Under the pieces are notes generated by a model. That model worked only from the letters and a program-made list of their open reading frames with translations, ran no database searches and was not told the origin of the DNA. 64,000 nucleotides of DNA, from assembly GCF_015221875.1 (NCBI RefSeq), contig NZ_JACYGY010000002.1, forward strand, positions 248,001 to 312,000. Direction: 5' to 3'. This document shows, one piece after another, positions 30,001 through 37,220 of the stretch. How positions within the stretch are numbered: position 1 is the first letter of the stretch; the number at the start of each line of letters is the position of its first letter. The position numbers were made by a program, and so were the translations under genes. This DNA comes from Dyadobacter subterraneus. GTDB taxonomy: Bacteria; Bacteroidota; Bacteroidia; Cytophagales; Spirosomataceae.

Positions 30001-30480
30001 ACCTTTCCCATTTCCATAAGTCAGAAAATAAAAAGTTGTATCGGAATAAATATTGACTTGATGAATAAAATTCGCTTTGGCTGAATCATAGGAAATTACA
30101 TTTGGACCTTCGGCATAAAAATAAACGGCATCCGCGGCATCAAACTTCCCATCCTCCTCGCCTTTGACCAGAATCGTATTCTGGATCAGATCTTTATTTC
30201 TTTTGGCGCTATTTTTCTGAGGTAAAATACTGCCTCCGTTACCGTAGATTTTAATTTGATCAGGTACCAGCGTTGAAATATCAACACCCATGGATTTAAG
30301 AAGATTCGCATCAATTTTATAAACGCCACTTTCCGTGACAGCAAGTTTGTACCAGGTGCCTGTTGCCAAAACAGAAGACTCCTGCGCTTTTGTCTGAAAA
30401 GTTAACAGCAAAAAAATCCAGCAAAAAATTGCCGGATAAGTAATAAACTGTAAATTTCTAGCAAGCCTCGACCAATGCAT
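27085..30480 (-). CDS. porU: Type IX secretion system sortase PorU
   Basis: PorU cleaves the C-terminal signal of T9SS cargo at the cell surface and attaches the product to lipopolysaccharide. The start is placed at ATG 30480, giving MHWSRLARNLQFITYP and a signal peptide ending FQTKAQ; the frame is open for 26 more codons upstream, but that stretch is inside sprT. The C25 domain carries His657 in NYTGHGGTSGW and Cys691 in LITATCDFGRYDDPG. The C-terminal region ends in a sorting-like module (VFPNPFDQDLSFELNQ, then the final RSGKLLRLR). The length of 1131 residues is normal. It overlaps the end of sprT by 23 bases. Confidence 0.95.
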   Translation of the reverse strand: MHWSRLARNLQFITYPAIFCWIFLLLTFQTKAQESSVLATGTWYKLAVTESGVYKIDANLLKSMGVDISTLVPDQIKIYGNGGSILPQKNSAKRNKDLIQNTILVKGEEDGKFDAADAVYFYAEGPNVISYDSAKANFIHQVNIYSDTTFYFLTYGNGKGLRIQNKPSLSVTNQPTVNQYDDYWFHELESVNLLRSGRDWWGEYIGTSSTFTLTADLPDIIPSSNMIMLTSAIGTAQVATKFQWQLNGQSVGESSVGVVGTGTYDIKAQQVKSKFGFTTAANSATSLTVGVTYNKNGQSSAQAYLDYIGLQVKRTLSGYDKQQFYRFTPGVKDTVSYQIQNIPTDWSWWNISDPALITAAVLKDGGNNTYTFTENKAKTVKQYIGFTTSQTKSPVSWQRISNQNLQKYSTPDLLIITAKAFETGAKRLADFRSENDGLESLVVTTDQIYNEFSGGKTDISAVRDFVRLLYKNDREKLKYLLLFGDATYDYKNLLQNQTQSQRNNWVPVYESRESLNPVYTYSSDDYFGFMEDEEGYWIETNAGDYSVEIGIGRLPVKTADEAKIIVDKLIHYASSPKSRGSWQNTIKFVADDGDGNIHQEHADALAKITQNEFLSSRIFLDAYPQTTTSQGQKVPAVNAAIKKSINEGTLILNYTGHGGTSGWAEEQVLTLSEMQTARGYDNLPLLITATCDFGRYDDPGLVSGAELMVLSPRGAAIGTVSTTRPVYSSTNFTINKAFYESLIQAGTNGRMGEIFRMTKNASLAGSLNRNFTLIGDPSMKLARAQKKVLWNVLPDTLRALEKVVLNGKVGDENSIDKSFQGTARVIVYDKQTSFRTLGNEGDIETYNEFRSKLFDGTLHIKDGQFVCEFVMPKDIDYRTGTGRVDIYALSEDSLTDASAQLDILVGGSAELLVDNTPPKISAYLNSTDFHDGDTVDGSSILFLKLSDENGINVSKAGIGHDITITLNDTLTLVLNDYYTADLDNFKSGTVRYPFENLNPGNYTIRIKVWDTYTNSSELTFRFQVGLPTGIKLNSLTVFPNPFDQDLSFELNQSRADDDVEIVFSILLNSGQILGSYQWQYYNSESVIKQTIPPIRHGGFTSGTSSYIYVVKIRSLKDNSVDTRSGKLLRLR

Positions 30481-31075
30481 GAGCAGGAATTGTGTAACGG
30501 CGTTGAGATGCTTTATCAATACATAAAACCCTGGTGCGCCGCAGAGAGCCTTTGACAAACTGTCTGTTATGGAAAACGAAATTGCTGCCTTCGGTAAGAT
30601 GGATCAAAGCAACTTTATTCGGATTTAAGGAGTGGTCATCGTATTTTTTTATTGCATTATATAAAACATGATCTCCGCTTGTTGATGCTTTCGGGCTTTT
30701 GGAATATTTCAAAAGCGGTTCAAGAATATCAGCAGGAAAAATCTTGTCGTTCATAACCGGTATCAACAAGATCTCAAATTCTCTTTTCCATTCAATACCA
30801 TGTGGGGATACACGTTTTCTCCCACGACTTTTTGTTTGGGTATAAACAACATGATGGGCAACCTCGTGCAGATAAGTAATCAGGAAATTGTATGGGTTAA
30901 GATTTTTGTTGACTGTTATCCGGGGAACAAATCCCGGCTTTACCGTAAAATCACCTAAACGGCTTTGACGGGGGCGAGACAGAAAAAAATCGAATTTGTA
31001 AATTTTGTGCAGATGATCACAGTAGGCATAAGCTAATTCCGGAACGTACGCCTCAAAGGATATTTTCTTTTCCAT
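30458..31075 (-). CDS. SprT-like zinc protease-domain protein
   Basis: This 205-residue SprT-family protein has the zinc motif HEVAHH (residues 70-75, in LITYLHEVAHHVVY), a further basic zinc-ribbon-poor C-terminal half with RRTRVLCIDKASQRRYTIPAHALVEAC, and an N-terminal helix. Bacterial SprT proteins resemble the eukaryotic Spartan protease domain; the bacterial role is not established. It is upstream of porU in one transcription unit and its last codons overlap the porU start, as found in related Cytophagales by recall. A terminator hairpin of the preceding lipoprotein gene lies directly before its start. Confidence 0.9.
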   Translation of the reverse strand: MEKKISFEAYVPELAYAYCDHLHKIYKFDFFLSRPRQSRLGDFTVKPGFVPRITVNKNLNPYNFLITYLHEVAHHVVYTQTKSRGRKRVSPHGIEWKREFEILLIPVMNDKIFPADILEPLLKYSKSPKASTSGDHVLYNAIKKYDDHSLNPNKVALIHLTEGSNFVFHNRQFVKGSLRRTRVLCIDKASQRRYTIPAHALVEAC

Positions 31076-31081
31076 ACCCCA

Positions 31082-31117
31082 AATAAAAAAAGAAAAGCCT
31101 TATAAATAAGGCTTTTC
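31082..31117 (-). terminator. Terminator of the small lipoprotein gene
   Basis: A perfect 12-bp stem GAAAAGCCTTAT (31092-31103) / ATAAGGCTTTTC (31106-31117) is followed on the minus strand by TTTTTTTATTT, ending just before the sprT start codon. Confidence 0.85.
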
Positions 31118-31143
31118 AATAACTTTCAAAAAAAGCTCAATGA

Positions 31144-31323
31144 TTATTTCACTGAATCAGCTTTAACTGAATCTGTTGCAACAGAATCAACAGCTACAGT
31201 ATCAACCATAGGAGTTTCAACAGTTACAGCAGTAGAATCAGCTGCTTCTTCTTTTGGCTTGCTAGTACAAGACGCGAACGCTACCATTCCGGCAACAAAC
31301 GCAAATGCTACGAATTTTTTCAT
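31144..31323 (-). CDS. Small predicted lipoprotein (59 aa) with Val/Asp/Ser repeats
   Basis: This short gene encodes 59 residues: a signal peptide MKKFVAFAFVAGMVAFASC with lipid Cys19, then a disordered acidic tail (KPKEEAADSTAVTVE, then repeated VDSVA, TDSVK, ADSVK units). It has its own promoter-like sequence (31350-31382) and its own terminator (31082-31117), which argues for a real monocistronic gene. The abundance of frequent codons fits strong expression. Similar Asp-Ser-Val tailed lipoproteins occur widely in Bacteroidota; the role is unknown, perhaps a surface or periplasmic spacer. Confidence 0.85.
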   Translation of the reverse strand: MKKFVAFAFVAGMVAFASCTSKPKEEAADSTAVTVETPMVDTVAVDSVATDSVKADSVK

Positions 31324-31349
31324 TTCTTGGGTGTAATTAAGGTTCGCTA

Positions 31350-31382
31350 CAAAGATAGCATGATAAGTTTCAATAATCCCAA
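31350..31382 (-). promoter_or_regulatory. Promoter of the small lipoprotein gene
   Basis: On the minus strand TTG (31380-31382) lies 22 bases before TATCTTTG (31350-31357), a match to the Bacteroidota -33/-7 pattern. The start codon follows 26 bases further on. Confidence 0.6.
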
Positions 31383-31471
31383 CATTTTGGATTGTATTTT
31401 TCCAAGAACTTAAAATTTCCTTAGAAAATAATGAAACCCCTTCCTTTAGTACAAAATATTACCCCTTCCGT

Positions 31472-32248
31472 CTAGTAAACCTTTTCCATTTGTAGGTTAA
31501 ACATTTTAACACAAGCCGCAACTTCTGAAAGCAGGTTTTGGTTTTGTTCTATTCCATTACCTACCACTATTACATCCGCACCGGCCTGCATGGCAGTCAA
31601 TGCTTTTTCACTTGTGTTTATTCCTCCGCCAACAATAATCGGAGTGTCTACCGAAGCTCTTACCGCTTCAATAATATCAGCCGAGACAGGATATTGAGCT
31701 CCGCTGCCGGCATCCAGAAATATATTTTTAAGGCCTAACATTTCGCCAGCCATGGCTGTACAGGCGGCAATTCCCGGTTTGTCACTAGGAATAGGTATTG
31801 TATTGCTGATATAAGAAACGGTTGTGAGCTTACCACTTTCGATAAGCATATAACCTGTTGGAAGCACTTCAAGACCACTTTTTTTCAACATTGGTGCAGC
31901 GATAACATGCTGTCCAATCAGAAAATCAGGATTTCTGCCGGAGATTAATGAAAGAAATAATATTGCATCCGCAGACTGATCAATATGAAGTCCGTTGCCC
32001 GGAAATAGAATCGTTGGAATATTAGTGTGTTTCTTAATAGCCAGAATAAGCTTGTCAATGGCATAGTTCGTAATAAGGCTGCCACCGACAAAGAAAAAAT
32101 CAACTTCATTCTCTACAGCCTTTTCAAGAAAATCAGGAAAAGTGTCAAGATTCACCTTATCCGGATCTAACAGGACTGCGAAAGATTTCCTTTTTTCTTC
32201 TTTTCTGCTTGAAAGGAGGTCTGCTATTTTATGATTTGTTATCTTCAT
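31472..32248 (-). CDS. Geranylgeranylglyceryl phosphate synthase family protein (group II)
   Basis: This TIM-barrel prenyltransferase of the PcrB/GGGPS family joins a polyprenyl diphosphate to sn-glycerol-1-phosphate, the ether-lipid step best known from archaea. Motifs: FAVLLDPDKVN (phosphate and Mg binding Asp), FFFVGGSLIT, TILFPGNGLHIDQSADAILFLSLISGRNPD, IFLDAGSGAQYPVSADII and the phosphate-binding PIIVGGGINTSEKA with VVGNGIEQN. Start is placed at ATG 32248 (MKITNHKIAD); two earlier in-frame ATGs exist at 32263 and 32269. It overlaps the upstream gene by 20 bases. Group II enzymes are known in Bacteroidota; the product in this organism is not established. Confidence 0.9.
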   Translation of the reverse strand: MKITNHKIADLLSSRKEEKRKSFAVLLDPDKVNLDTFPDFLEKAVENEVDFFFVGGSLITNYAIDKLILAIKKHTNIPTILFPGNGLHIDQSADAILFLSLISGRNPDFLIGQHVIAAPMLKKSGLEVLPTGYMLIESGKLTTVSYISNTIPIPSDKPGIAACTAMAGEMLGLKNIFLDAGSGAQYPVSADIIEAVRASVDTPIIVGGGINTSEKALTAMQAGADVIVVGNGIEQNQNLLSEVAACVKMFNLQMEKVY

Positions 32249-32657
32249 CCGATTCGTGATCATCTGCAATATAATTCTGTAGCTTTTTGCGAGCCCATCC
32301 TACAGCCAATGTCCAAACTAAGCTTTGTACGGCTTCCCCTACCGCAAATTTGCTTTTCCTTTTCGGAACCGTTTGTTTTAAAACTGGTCTTACAGGCTCA
32401 GCAAGTTCAATTTTTTCTTTCTTTTTAGCATCTGGAAGTATTGCTTCAAGCAATAAATAAGTTGTAACAACAACACCTCCTATGATTAAAGCCTGTTTGC
32501 CATAACCGGATGCATCCTGTTTAAGATTATCCCATTGCGACTCCAGTTTATCCCGATAAAGATCTGCTTCTTTAAGCAAATCTTCTTTCTCCGTTTCTGT
32601 ATCTGACGAAAATGGTTTCGACAGTTTTACGGTTGAATCTATTGGTGAACTACTCAT
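32229..32657 (-). CDS. Hypothetical protein with one membrane segment
   Basis: This 142-residue protein has a charged N-terminal half (TETEKEDLLKEADLYRDKLESQWDNL), a single hydrophobic helix (QALIIGGVVVTTYLLLEAILP, about 56-76) and a basic linker (KKKEKIELAE, KRKSKFAVGEAVQSLVWTLAVGWARKKLQNYI). It lies between the holin-X-like gene and the GGGP synthase gene, overlapping the latter's start. The arrangement with small membrane proteins resembles the YqjE/YqjD/ElaB type of stress-linked inner-membrane cluster, but sequence recognition is insufficient for a name. Confidence 0.7.
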   Translation of the reverse strand: MSSSPIDSTVKLSKPFSSDTETEKEDLLKEADLYRDKLESQWDNLKQDASGYGKQALIIGGVVVTTYLLLEAILPDAKKKEKIELAEPVRPVLKQTVPKRKSKFAVGEAVQSLVWTLAVGWARKKLQNYIADDHESDEDNKS

Positions 32658-32762
32658 ATCTTTAGCTTAAATTAAAAAGATTGTGCAGAGATTACCATAA
32701 CAGAACCCAAAAATAGCAATTCAATTTGGAAAAGATCATTTTCGGGCACCATTTAACTATGG

Positions 32763-33101
32763 CTAATCTTCTTTTATTTGGACAAAACGAATGATGATAT
32801 TACGTATAAAGCCTATCAGCTTTGTTCTGAATACAATTGACAGTGTTAATTTCAGAACAAATACCCCTAATAAAATCAGGTATCCCAGGTAATCACTATG
32901 CAGCCACTTGTTTAAAAAAGTGCCCAGCAAAATAACAATCAGGATCAGAACGACTAATGCGATACTGAGAATAAGCAGTGCGTACACACCGGTAACGGCG
33001 GCACGTTCTATTTTATCTCTGGTCTCAATTTTAAATAAATCGATTCTCGTTTCGAAATATTTAAAAAGAGTATCCTTTATTTCTTCGAGTTGACTAAACA
33101 T
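32763..33101 (-). CDS. Phage holin family (holin-X / DUF1469-like) membrane protein
   Basis: This 112-residue protein has an N-terminal amphipathic helix (MFSQLEEIKDTLFKYFETRIDLFKIETRDKIERAA) and two transmembrane helices (about 38-62 and 70-90), matching the Actinobacterial holin-X/YqjE superfamily. The name does not imply lysis; in most bacteria these are chromosomal inner-membrane proteins of unknown role. It is 105 bases upstream of the hypothetical membrane protein in the same direction. Confidence 0.78.
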   Translation of the reverse strand: MFSQLEEIKDTLFKYFETRIDLFKIETRDKIERAAVTGVYALLILSIALVVLILIVILLGTFLNKWLHSDYLGYLILLGVFVLKLTLSIVFRTKLIGFIRNIIIRFVQIKED

Positions 33102-33132
33102 AGGCGTGTAGTTTGCAAAACATACGATTTGA

Positions 33133-33164
33133 TTTAGATTAAGTTTTTAAAAACTTAATCTAAA
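33133..33164 (-). terminator. Palindromic terminator after the his-linked membrane gene
   Basis: TTTAGATTAAGTTTTT (33133-33148) and AAAAACTTAATCTAAA (33149-33164) form a 16-bp perfect palindrome without a loop. Its right arm overlaps the stop codon of the 33155-33490 gene. It probably ends the his transcript. Confidence 0.6.
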
Positions 33165-33490
33165 AACATACCAAGGATTGCAGAAACTACTGAAACCACC
33201 AAACCAAAGATAAGTGCAGATATAAATCCACTGATAGCAAAACCGTCTACAAGATATGTAGCCAGATAAATTATAAATACGTTAACGACAAAGTAGAAGA
33301 GCCCAAGTGTCAGAATTGTGATAGGCAAAGCCAGAATCTGAAGCACCGGTTTCAGGAAAGTGTTAAGAATTCCTAAAACAATGGCCACAATAGCAGCGGT
33401 AGTCCAGCTTTCAACAAAAACACCGGGAACCACCTTTGCGGCCACAACAATGGCCAATGTACTGATTAGAAGGCGTATTAATAAATTCAT
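33155..33490 (-). CDS. Phage holin family (PF04020-like) four-helix membrane protein
   Basis: This 111-residue protein is almost entirely hydrophobic, with three to four transmembrane helices and the family signature VVPGVFVESWTTAAIVAIVLGILNTFLKPVLQILALPITILTLGLF. It belongs to the Phage_holin_4_2 family (YvlD type), small inner-membrane proteins of unknown role. It begins 14 bases after hisIE, so it is probably co-transcribed as the last gene of this his unit, with no obvious link to histidine synthesis. Confidence 0.85.
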   Translation of the reverse strand: MNLLIRLLISTLAIVVAAKVVPGVFVESWTTAAIVAIVLGILNTFLKPVLQILALPITILTLGLFYFVVNVFIIYLATYLVDGFAISGFISALIFGLVVSVVSAILGMFLD

Positions 33491-33504
33491 ATGGCTTTTA
33501 GTTT

Positions 33505-34134
33505 TTATGAGTGACGGCTACGAAGTACGCTAATTACCTCGTCTAAGTCAATGTTTTTTTGCTCTAAAAGCACCAGAAGGTGAAAAAGTAAGTCGCTTAC
33601 TTCATTTTTAAAAAGTCCTTCGTCGTTGTCTTTTGCTTCAATGACAACTTCAACCGCCTCTTCCCCTACTTTCTGGGCAATTTTATTAATGCCAAGTTTA
33701 AACAAACTGCTGGTATAAGAGCTCTCGGACGGATGTAACTTTCTGTCACGAATAATATCTTTCTGCAGGTAATTTAAAAACGCAGCTTCCCCGATCCGTG
33801 AATTTCGGTTATTTTTTTCCCCAAAGCAGGTATCATCCCCAGTGTGGCAGGTTGGGCCTGCGGGTGAAGCCTTGATCAGGATCGTATCTCCGTCACAATC
33901 AGCAAGAATCTCTTTTACAAAAAGAAAATTATCGGAAGTTTCACCTTTTGTCCACAGTCGCTGTTTGCTTCTGCTGAAAAATGTAACCTTGTCTTCTGCC
34001 TGTGTTTTTTCAAAAGCTTCCAGGTTCATATACCCAAGCATTAACACAACAGAAGTATCAACATCCTGGACGATAACCGGAACAAGTCCGTCTGCTGATT
34101 TTGTAAAATCTATGGTTGAAAGTTCGTTCGTCAT
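33505..34134 (-). CDS. hisIE: Bifunctional phosphoribosyl-AMP cyclohydrolase / phosphoribosyl-ATP pyrophosphatase
   Basis: This 209-residue fusion catalyses steps 2 and 3 of histidine synthesis. The N-terminal HisI domain (about 1-110) has VIVQDVDTSVVLMLGYMNLEAFEKT, FFSRSKQRLWTKGETS and GPTCHTGDDTCFGE with the metal-binding Cys and His residues. The C-terminal HisE domain (about 115-209) has SSYTSSLFKLGINKIAQKVGEEAVEVVIEAK and the helical NEVSDLLFHLLVLL. It lies 46 bases after hisF. Confidence 0.96.
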   Translation of the reverse strand: MTNELSTIDFTKSADGLVPVIVQDVDTSVVLMLGYMNLEAFEKTQAEDKVTFFSRSKQRLWTKGETSDNFLFVKEILADCDGDTILIKASPAGPTCHTGDDTCFGEKNNRNSRIGEAAFLNYLQKDIIRDRKLHPSESSYTSSLFKLGINKIAQKVGEEAVEVVIEAKDNDEGLFKNEVSDLLFHLLVLLEQKNIDLDEVISVLRSRHS

Positions 34135-34180
34135 TGTACTGTTTAATATAAAATTTGAGCTGTCATCAACAGCGGTGAAT

Positions 34181-34957
34181 CTATTTTGTCATGCGCATTG
34201 GAAGCGCTTTATCTTGTAAATATTGCTTCAAATCAGGAATATCTATTTCACGGAAGTGAAAAATGCTTGCGGCAAGTCCTGCATCTGCTTTTCCTTCTGT
34301 AAAAACATCGTAAAAATGCTCCATGTTTCCAGCTCCGCCCGAAGCGATCACAGGAATATTTGCATTGGCAGAAATCGTTGAAGTCAATTCCAATGCGAAG
34401 CCATTTTTGGTACCGTCGGTATCCATGGAAGTCAGCAAAAGTTCTCCTGCTCCACGTTCTTCAACTTCTTTTGCCCAGGGAATTGTACGAAGTTCAGTAG
34501 GTTTCCGGCCACCGTGTGTATGAACAATATGTTCAAAAATGCCTTCGCTTGTTTCCACGTATCTTGTATCAATGGCAACAACAATACACTGACTCCCGAA
34601 TTCCAGCGCAAGTTCATTTATCAGATCAGGATTACGAACGGCTGACGAATTGATCGAAACTTTATCCGCACCTGCATGTAACAAAGCTGAAACATCCGCA
34701 ATCGAAGAAATTCCTCCGCCAACCGTAAAAGGGATGTTGATGGTATGAGCTACCCGCCGAACGAGATCAATAAAAGTTGAACGACCTTCAACGGTTGCGG
34801 CGATATCCAGATAAACCAGTTCATCCGCACCCTGGGCAGCGTACATCGCACCCAGTTCAACCGCATCACCGGCGTCGCGAAGATTTACAAAGTTTACTCC
34901 TTTCACTGTCCGTCCGTCTTTAACATCCAGACAAGGTATAATGCGTTTTGTCAGCAT
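34181..34957 (-). CDS. hisF: Imidazole glycerol phosphate synthase cyclase subunit
   Basis: HisF is the TIM-barrel cyclase that with HisH forms IGP and AICAR. The start is set at ATG 34957, giving [23 protein letters not shown] with catalytic Asp11; the frame is open 41 codons further upstream but that part is inside the GNAT gene region and has no homology. The second catalytic Asp is in VVAIDTRYV, and the phosphate sites VGGGISS, and ASGGAGN are present. 258 residues is normal. The GNAT gene stop lies 4 bases upstream. Confidence 0.96.
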   Translation of the reverse strand: MLTKRIIPCLDVKDGRTVKGVNFVNLRDAGDAVELGAMYAAQGADELVYLDIAATVEGRSTFIDLVRRVAHTINIPFTVGGGISSIADVSALLHAGADKVSINSSAVRNPDLINELALEFGSQCIVVAIDTRYVETSEGIFEHIVHTHGGRKPTELRTIPWAKEVEERGAGELLLTSMDTDGTKNGFALELTSTISANANIPVIASGGAGNMEHFYDVFTEGKADAGLAASIFHFREIDIPDLKQYLQDKALPMRMTK

Positions 34958-34961
34958 TTTG

Positions 34962-35417
34962 TTAATTATTTTTGCCGGTGTTATAAATATCCGGATGATT
35001 AATCTGCATGAAAATATCCGGATTTTCCAATGGTGTGAATCCGTATTGTTGGTATAATCCGTGAGCGTCGCGGGTGGCAAGCATCCAACGCCTTAATCCT
35101 TGTAAAAAAGGAGCATCAAGAATGGATTCGACCAGCCATTTTGACAATCCATTACCGCGCTCGCTCTCAACAACAAACACATCTGCCAAATAGGCAAATG
35201 TAGCATAATCGGTAACGACGCGGGCATATCCGACTTGCTGTTTTCCATGGTATATCCCGAAGGTCACCGCATTTTGAGCAGCTTTTTTCACCGTATCCAT
35301 AGGAATCCCTGACGACCAATAACTTTGGGACAGAATATCATGAATTACGTTAAAATCCAGCCTGCCTTTGTCGGTAGTTATCTCGTATTCTCCACGTTGT
35401 ACCTGAAAAATATCCAT
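34962..35417 (-). CDS. GNAT-family N-acetyltransferase inside the his operon
   Basis: This 151-residue GNAT protein has the acetyl-CoA-binding core [39 protein letters not shown], with the RGNGLS phosphate loop, and the closing [21 protein letters not shown] segment. Its ATG overlaps the last base of the hisA stop codon (TAATG), and hisF starts 4 bases after its stop, so it is translationally embedded in the operon. The acceptor is unknown; this family type resembles small-molecule acetyltransferases. An operon-embedded GNAT at this place is not part of standard histidine synthesis. Confidence 0.88.
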   Translation of the reverse strand: MDIFQVQRGEYEITTDKGRLDFNVIHDILSQSYWSSGIPMDTVKKAAQNAVTFGIYHGKQQVGYARVVTDYATFAYLADVFVVESERGNGLSKWLVESILDAPFLQGLRRWMLATRDAHGLYQQYGFTPLENPDIFMQINHPDIYNTGKNN

Positions 35418-36136
35418 TAAAAAAACATTTTTAACTCTTCCAGTTTTATCCGGCCTTCATAAATCGCCTTCCCGATGATGACGCCATAAATATTCATTTC
35501 TGCCAGTTTTTCAACATCTGCCAAACCGCTTATTCCGCCACTGGCGATAATATTCAGGTCCGGGCATTTGTCCTGTAAGTTTTTGTAAAGATCAAAAGAA
35601 GGTCCTTGCAAAAGTCCGTCTTTGGCTACATCCGTGCTGATCGCATACTTAACGCCTTTATCAACATATTCTTCAACAAAATCATAAACCCATAATTCTG
35701 TTCCTTCTTCCCAACCACTTACGGCAACTTTTTCATTTTTAGCATCTGCACCCAAAATAATTTTTTCTCCTCCGTAACTGTCCAGCCAGCTTTTGAATAA
35801 ATCCGGTTGTTTTACGGCTACGCTTCCTCCTGTTACCTGTTTTGCTCCGCTTTCAAACACAATTCGAATATCTTCTTCGGATTGTACGCCACCCCCAAAA
35901 TCAATGTGCAGGGAGGTTTGGGAAGCTATTTTTTCTAAAACTTTCCAGTTGATTACTTTTTTTGCTTTGGCTCCGTCAAGATCTACCAGGTGCAATCTGG
36001 TAAGGCCGGAATCCTGGAATTCCAGGGCTACTTCGAGCGGGTTTTCGTTGTATATAATTTTCTTTCCATAATCGCCCTGCGTTAATCTCACGCATTTTCC
36101 TTCGATCATGTCTATGGCTGGAATTATCTGGATCAT
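35417..36136 (-). CDS. hisA: ProFAR isomerase
   Basis: HisA isomerises ProFAR to PRFAR, step 4 of histidine synthesis. The start is placed at ATG 36136 (MIQIIPAIDMIEGKCVRLTQGDYG) with the catalytic Asp in PAIDM; nine further in-frame codons upstream (MMILLQHKN) have no homology. The second catalytic Asp is in AISTDVAKDGLLQGPSFDLY; phosphate-binding loops DFGGGVQ and ASGGISGLADV are present. 239 residues is normal. It overlaps the GNAT gene by one base. Confidence 0.96.
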   Translation of the reverse strand: MIQIIPAIDMIEGKCVRLTQGDYGKKIIYNENPLEVALEFQDSGLTRLHLVDLDGAKAKKVINWKVLEKIASQTSLHIDFGGGVQSEEDIRIVFESGAKQVTGGSVAVKQPDLFKSWLDSYGGEKIILGADAKNEKVAVSGWEEGTELWVYDFVEEYVDKGVKYAISTDVAKDGLLQGPSFDLYKNLQDKCPDLNIIASGGISGLADVEKLAEMNIYGVIIGKAIYEGRIKLEELKMFF

Positions 36137-36175
36137 GTTTTTGTGTTGTAATAGGATCATCACATCCCGGATCCA

Positions 36176-36221
36176 CAGGCCGGTGGCCTGTGCTGAAATA
36201 TGACGGCCTTTCAGGCCTGGT
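36176..36221. repeat. Two small GGCC hairpins between hisH and hisA
   Basis: CACAGGCC and GGCCTGTG around a 3-nt loop, then GGCCT and AGGCC around TTC, form two adjacent hairpins in the 88-base gap. A similar TTCAGGCCAG word occurs at 6054-6063 in another intergenic gap, suggesting a dispersed short palindrome. Confidence 0.5.
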
Positions 36222-36224
36222 TAG

Positions 36225-36812
36225 TTAGAGTTTCAGGAAATTTTCCAGTATTTTTTGTCCTACATCGCCGCTGATTTCACAGTGGAATTGAGCTGCGTGG
36301 AAGTTATCTTTATGCAACATGGCGCTGAATGGATTGATATAATCGCAGGTTGCAACCGTGTATTCGCAAACTGGTGCGGCGTAACTGTGAACGAAATAAA
36401 CGTATGCGTTATCAATCAGATCTTTTGTAAGTTCTGACTGATAATTTGTGATATTATTCCAGCCCATATGGGGCACTTTGATTCCTGGCGTTGCCGCAAA
36501 TCTTTTTACATCCACATCAAAAATCCCCATGCAGGTTGTGTTATTTTCTTCTGAAAAGCGGCACATCAATTGCATTCCGACGCATGTTCCCAAAACAGGT
36601 TGGGTTAATGAGGGAATAAGTTTATCGAGACCTTTTTCTCTCAGGTAACTCATTGTTGTACTGGCCTCGCCTACTCCCGGAAAAATAACTTTATCCGCTG
36701 AACGAATTTCCTCTTCGTTGTCTGTGTACAAATAATCAACACCAATCCGGTCGAGCGCATACATTACCGACTGCACATTTCCCGCATTGTATTTGATAAT
36801 AACGGTTTTCAT
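36225..36812 (-). CDS. hisH: Imidazole glycerol phosphate synthase glutamine amidotransferase subunit
   Basis: HisH supplies ammonia from glutamine to HisF. The start is ATG 36812 (MKTVIIKYNAGNVQSVMYAL), 26 codons into the open frame. The class I amidotransferase triad is visible: Cys77 in LGTCVGMQLM, and the His and Glu of the C-terminal FHAAQFHCEISGDVG block (the usual FHPEKS-like site reads QFHCEIS). 195 residues is normal. It is the first enzyme gene after the leader region; hisG, hisD, hisC and hisB are not in the window, so the his genes are split in this genome. Confidence 0.95.
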   Translation of the reverse strand: MKTVIIKYNAGNVQSVMYALDRIGVDYLYTDNEEEIRSADKVIFPGVGEASTTMSYLREKGLDKLIPSLTQPVLGTCVGMQLMCRFSEENNTTCMGIFDVDVKRFAATPGIKVPHMGWNNITNYQSELTKDLIDNAYVYFVHSYAAPVCEYTVATCDYINPFSAMLHKDNFHAAQFHCEISGDVGQKILENFLKL

Positions 36813-36886
36813 TCGTTTAGGATTAAAGATTTTAGCCGGATGGCTGTTAAATTTTATGACAAAACCAGCAAGATTGAATGTAAATC

Positions 36887-36989
36887 TCAAAAATAAAGCC
36901 CGATTCGGTTTAGGAATCGGGCTTTTGGGATACTATGTATTCAACCTTATTACAACACTACTTGCAAAAACACATCACCCAAGACGCCC
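36887..36989 (-). promoter_or_regulatory. Candidate histidine attenuator: terminator and antiterminator
   Basis: On the minus strand a 12-bp perfect stem (36895-36906 with 36914-36925, 7-nt loop) is followed by TTTATTTTTG, a terminator placed before hisH. Its 5' arm can instead pair with the end of the leader peptide: CCCAAAAGCCC (36919-36929) against GGGCGTCTTGGG (36978-36989), which covers the last codons before the stop. The two structures exclude each other, as classical attenuation requires. Confidence 0.75.
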
Positions 36990-37040
36990 GGAAACCAAAT
37001 GGTTTTGATGAAAATGATGATATGTTTCAGCTCTTAACAT
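36975..37040 (-). CDS. hisL: His-rich leader peptide of the his operon
   Basis: A 21-codon ORF encodes MLRAETYHHFHQNHLVSGRLG, with four His codons within seven residues (HHFHQNH), directly upstream of the terminator/antiterminator pair. A ribosome stalled on the His codons would leave the GGGCGTCTTGGG segment free to form the antiterminator; a ribosome reaching the stop would cover it and allow termination. This is the layout of classical his attenuation and is visible directly in the sequence; the regulation itself is inference. The gene name is used by analogy with the enterobacterial leader. Confidence 0.78.
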   Translation of the reverse strand: MLRAETYHHFHQNHLVSGRLG

Positions 37041-37044
37041 GCTG

Positions 37045-37052
37045 CAAAGATA
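37045..37052 (-). promoter_or_regulatory. -7 element before the his leader
   Basis: TATCTTTG on the minus strand matches TAnnTTTG and lies only 4 bases before the leader ATG, so the transcript would start at or near the start codon (leaderless or nearly so). A convincing -33 TTG at the normal spacing is not seen. Confidence 0.45.
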
Positions 37053-37220
37053 AGAAAACTTTGTTAGAGATTGGAACAATTTTTGCAAATTATCCATAGA
37101 AAAACTGGAAGAAATTGTATGTCCGTTTTTAACTAATGTGCTTACTTTTGTCTCAGTGAAGTTAAACCATATTTAACTGCCTGATACTTTTTAATTTACG
37201 TGTTTGCCAAATACAAATTC

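Noticed and set aside
30481..30558. 26-codon N-terminal extension of porU
   Set aside because: It would lie inside sprT and precede the signal peptide; the internal ATG gives a proper signal sequence.
34958..35080. Long N-terminal extension of hisF
   Set aside because: The extra 41 codons lie within the GNAT gene and have no HisF homology; the usual [11 protein letters not shown] start is present.
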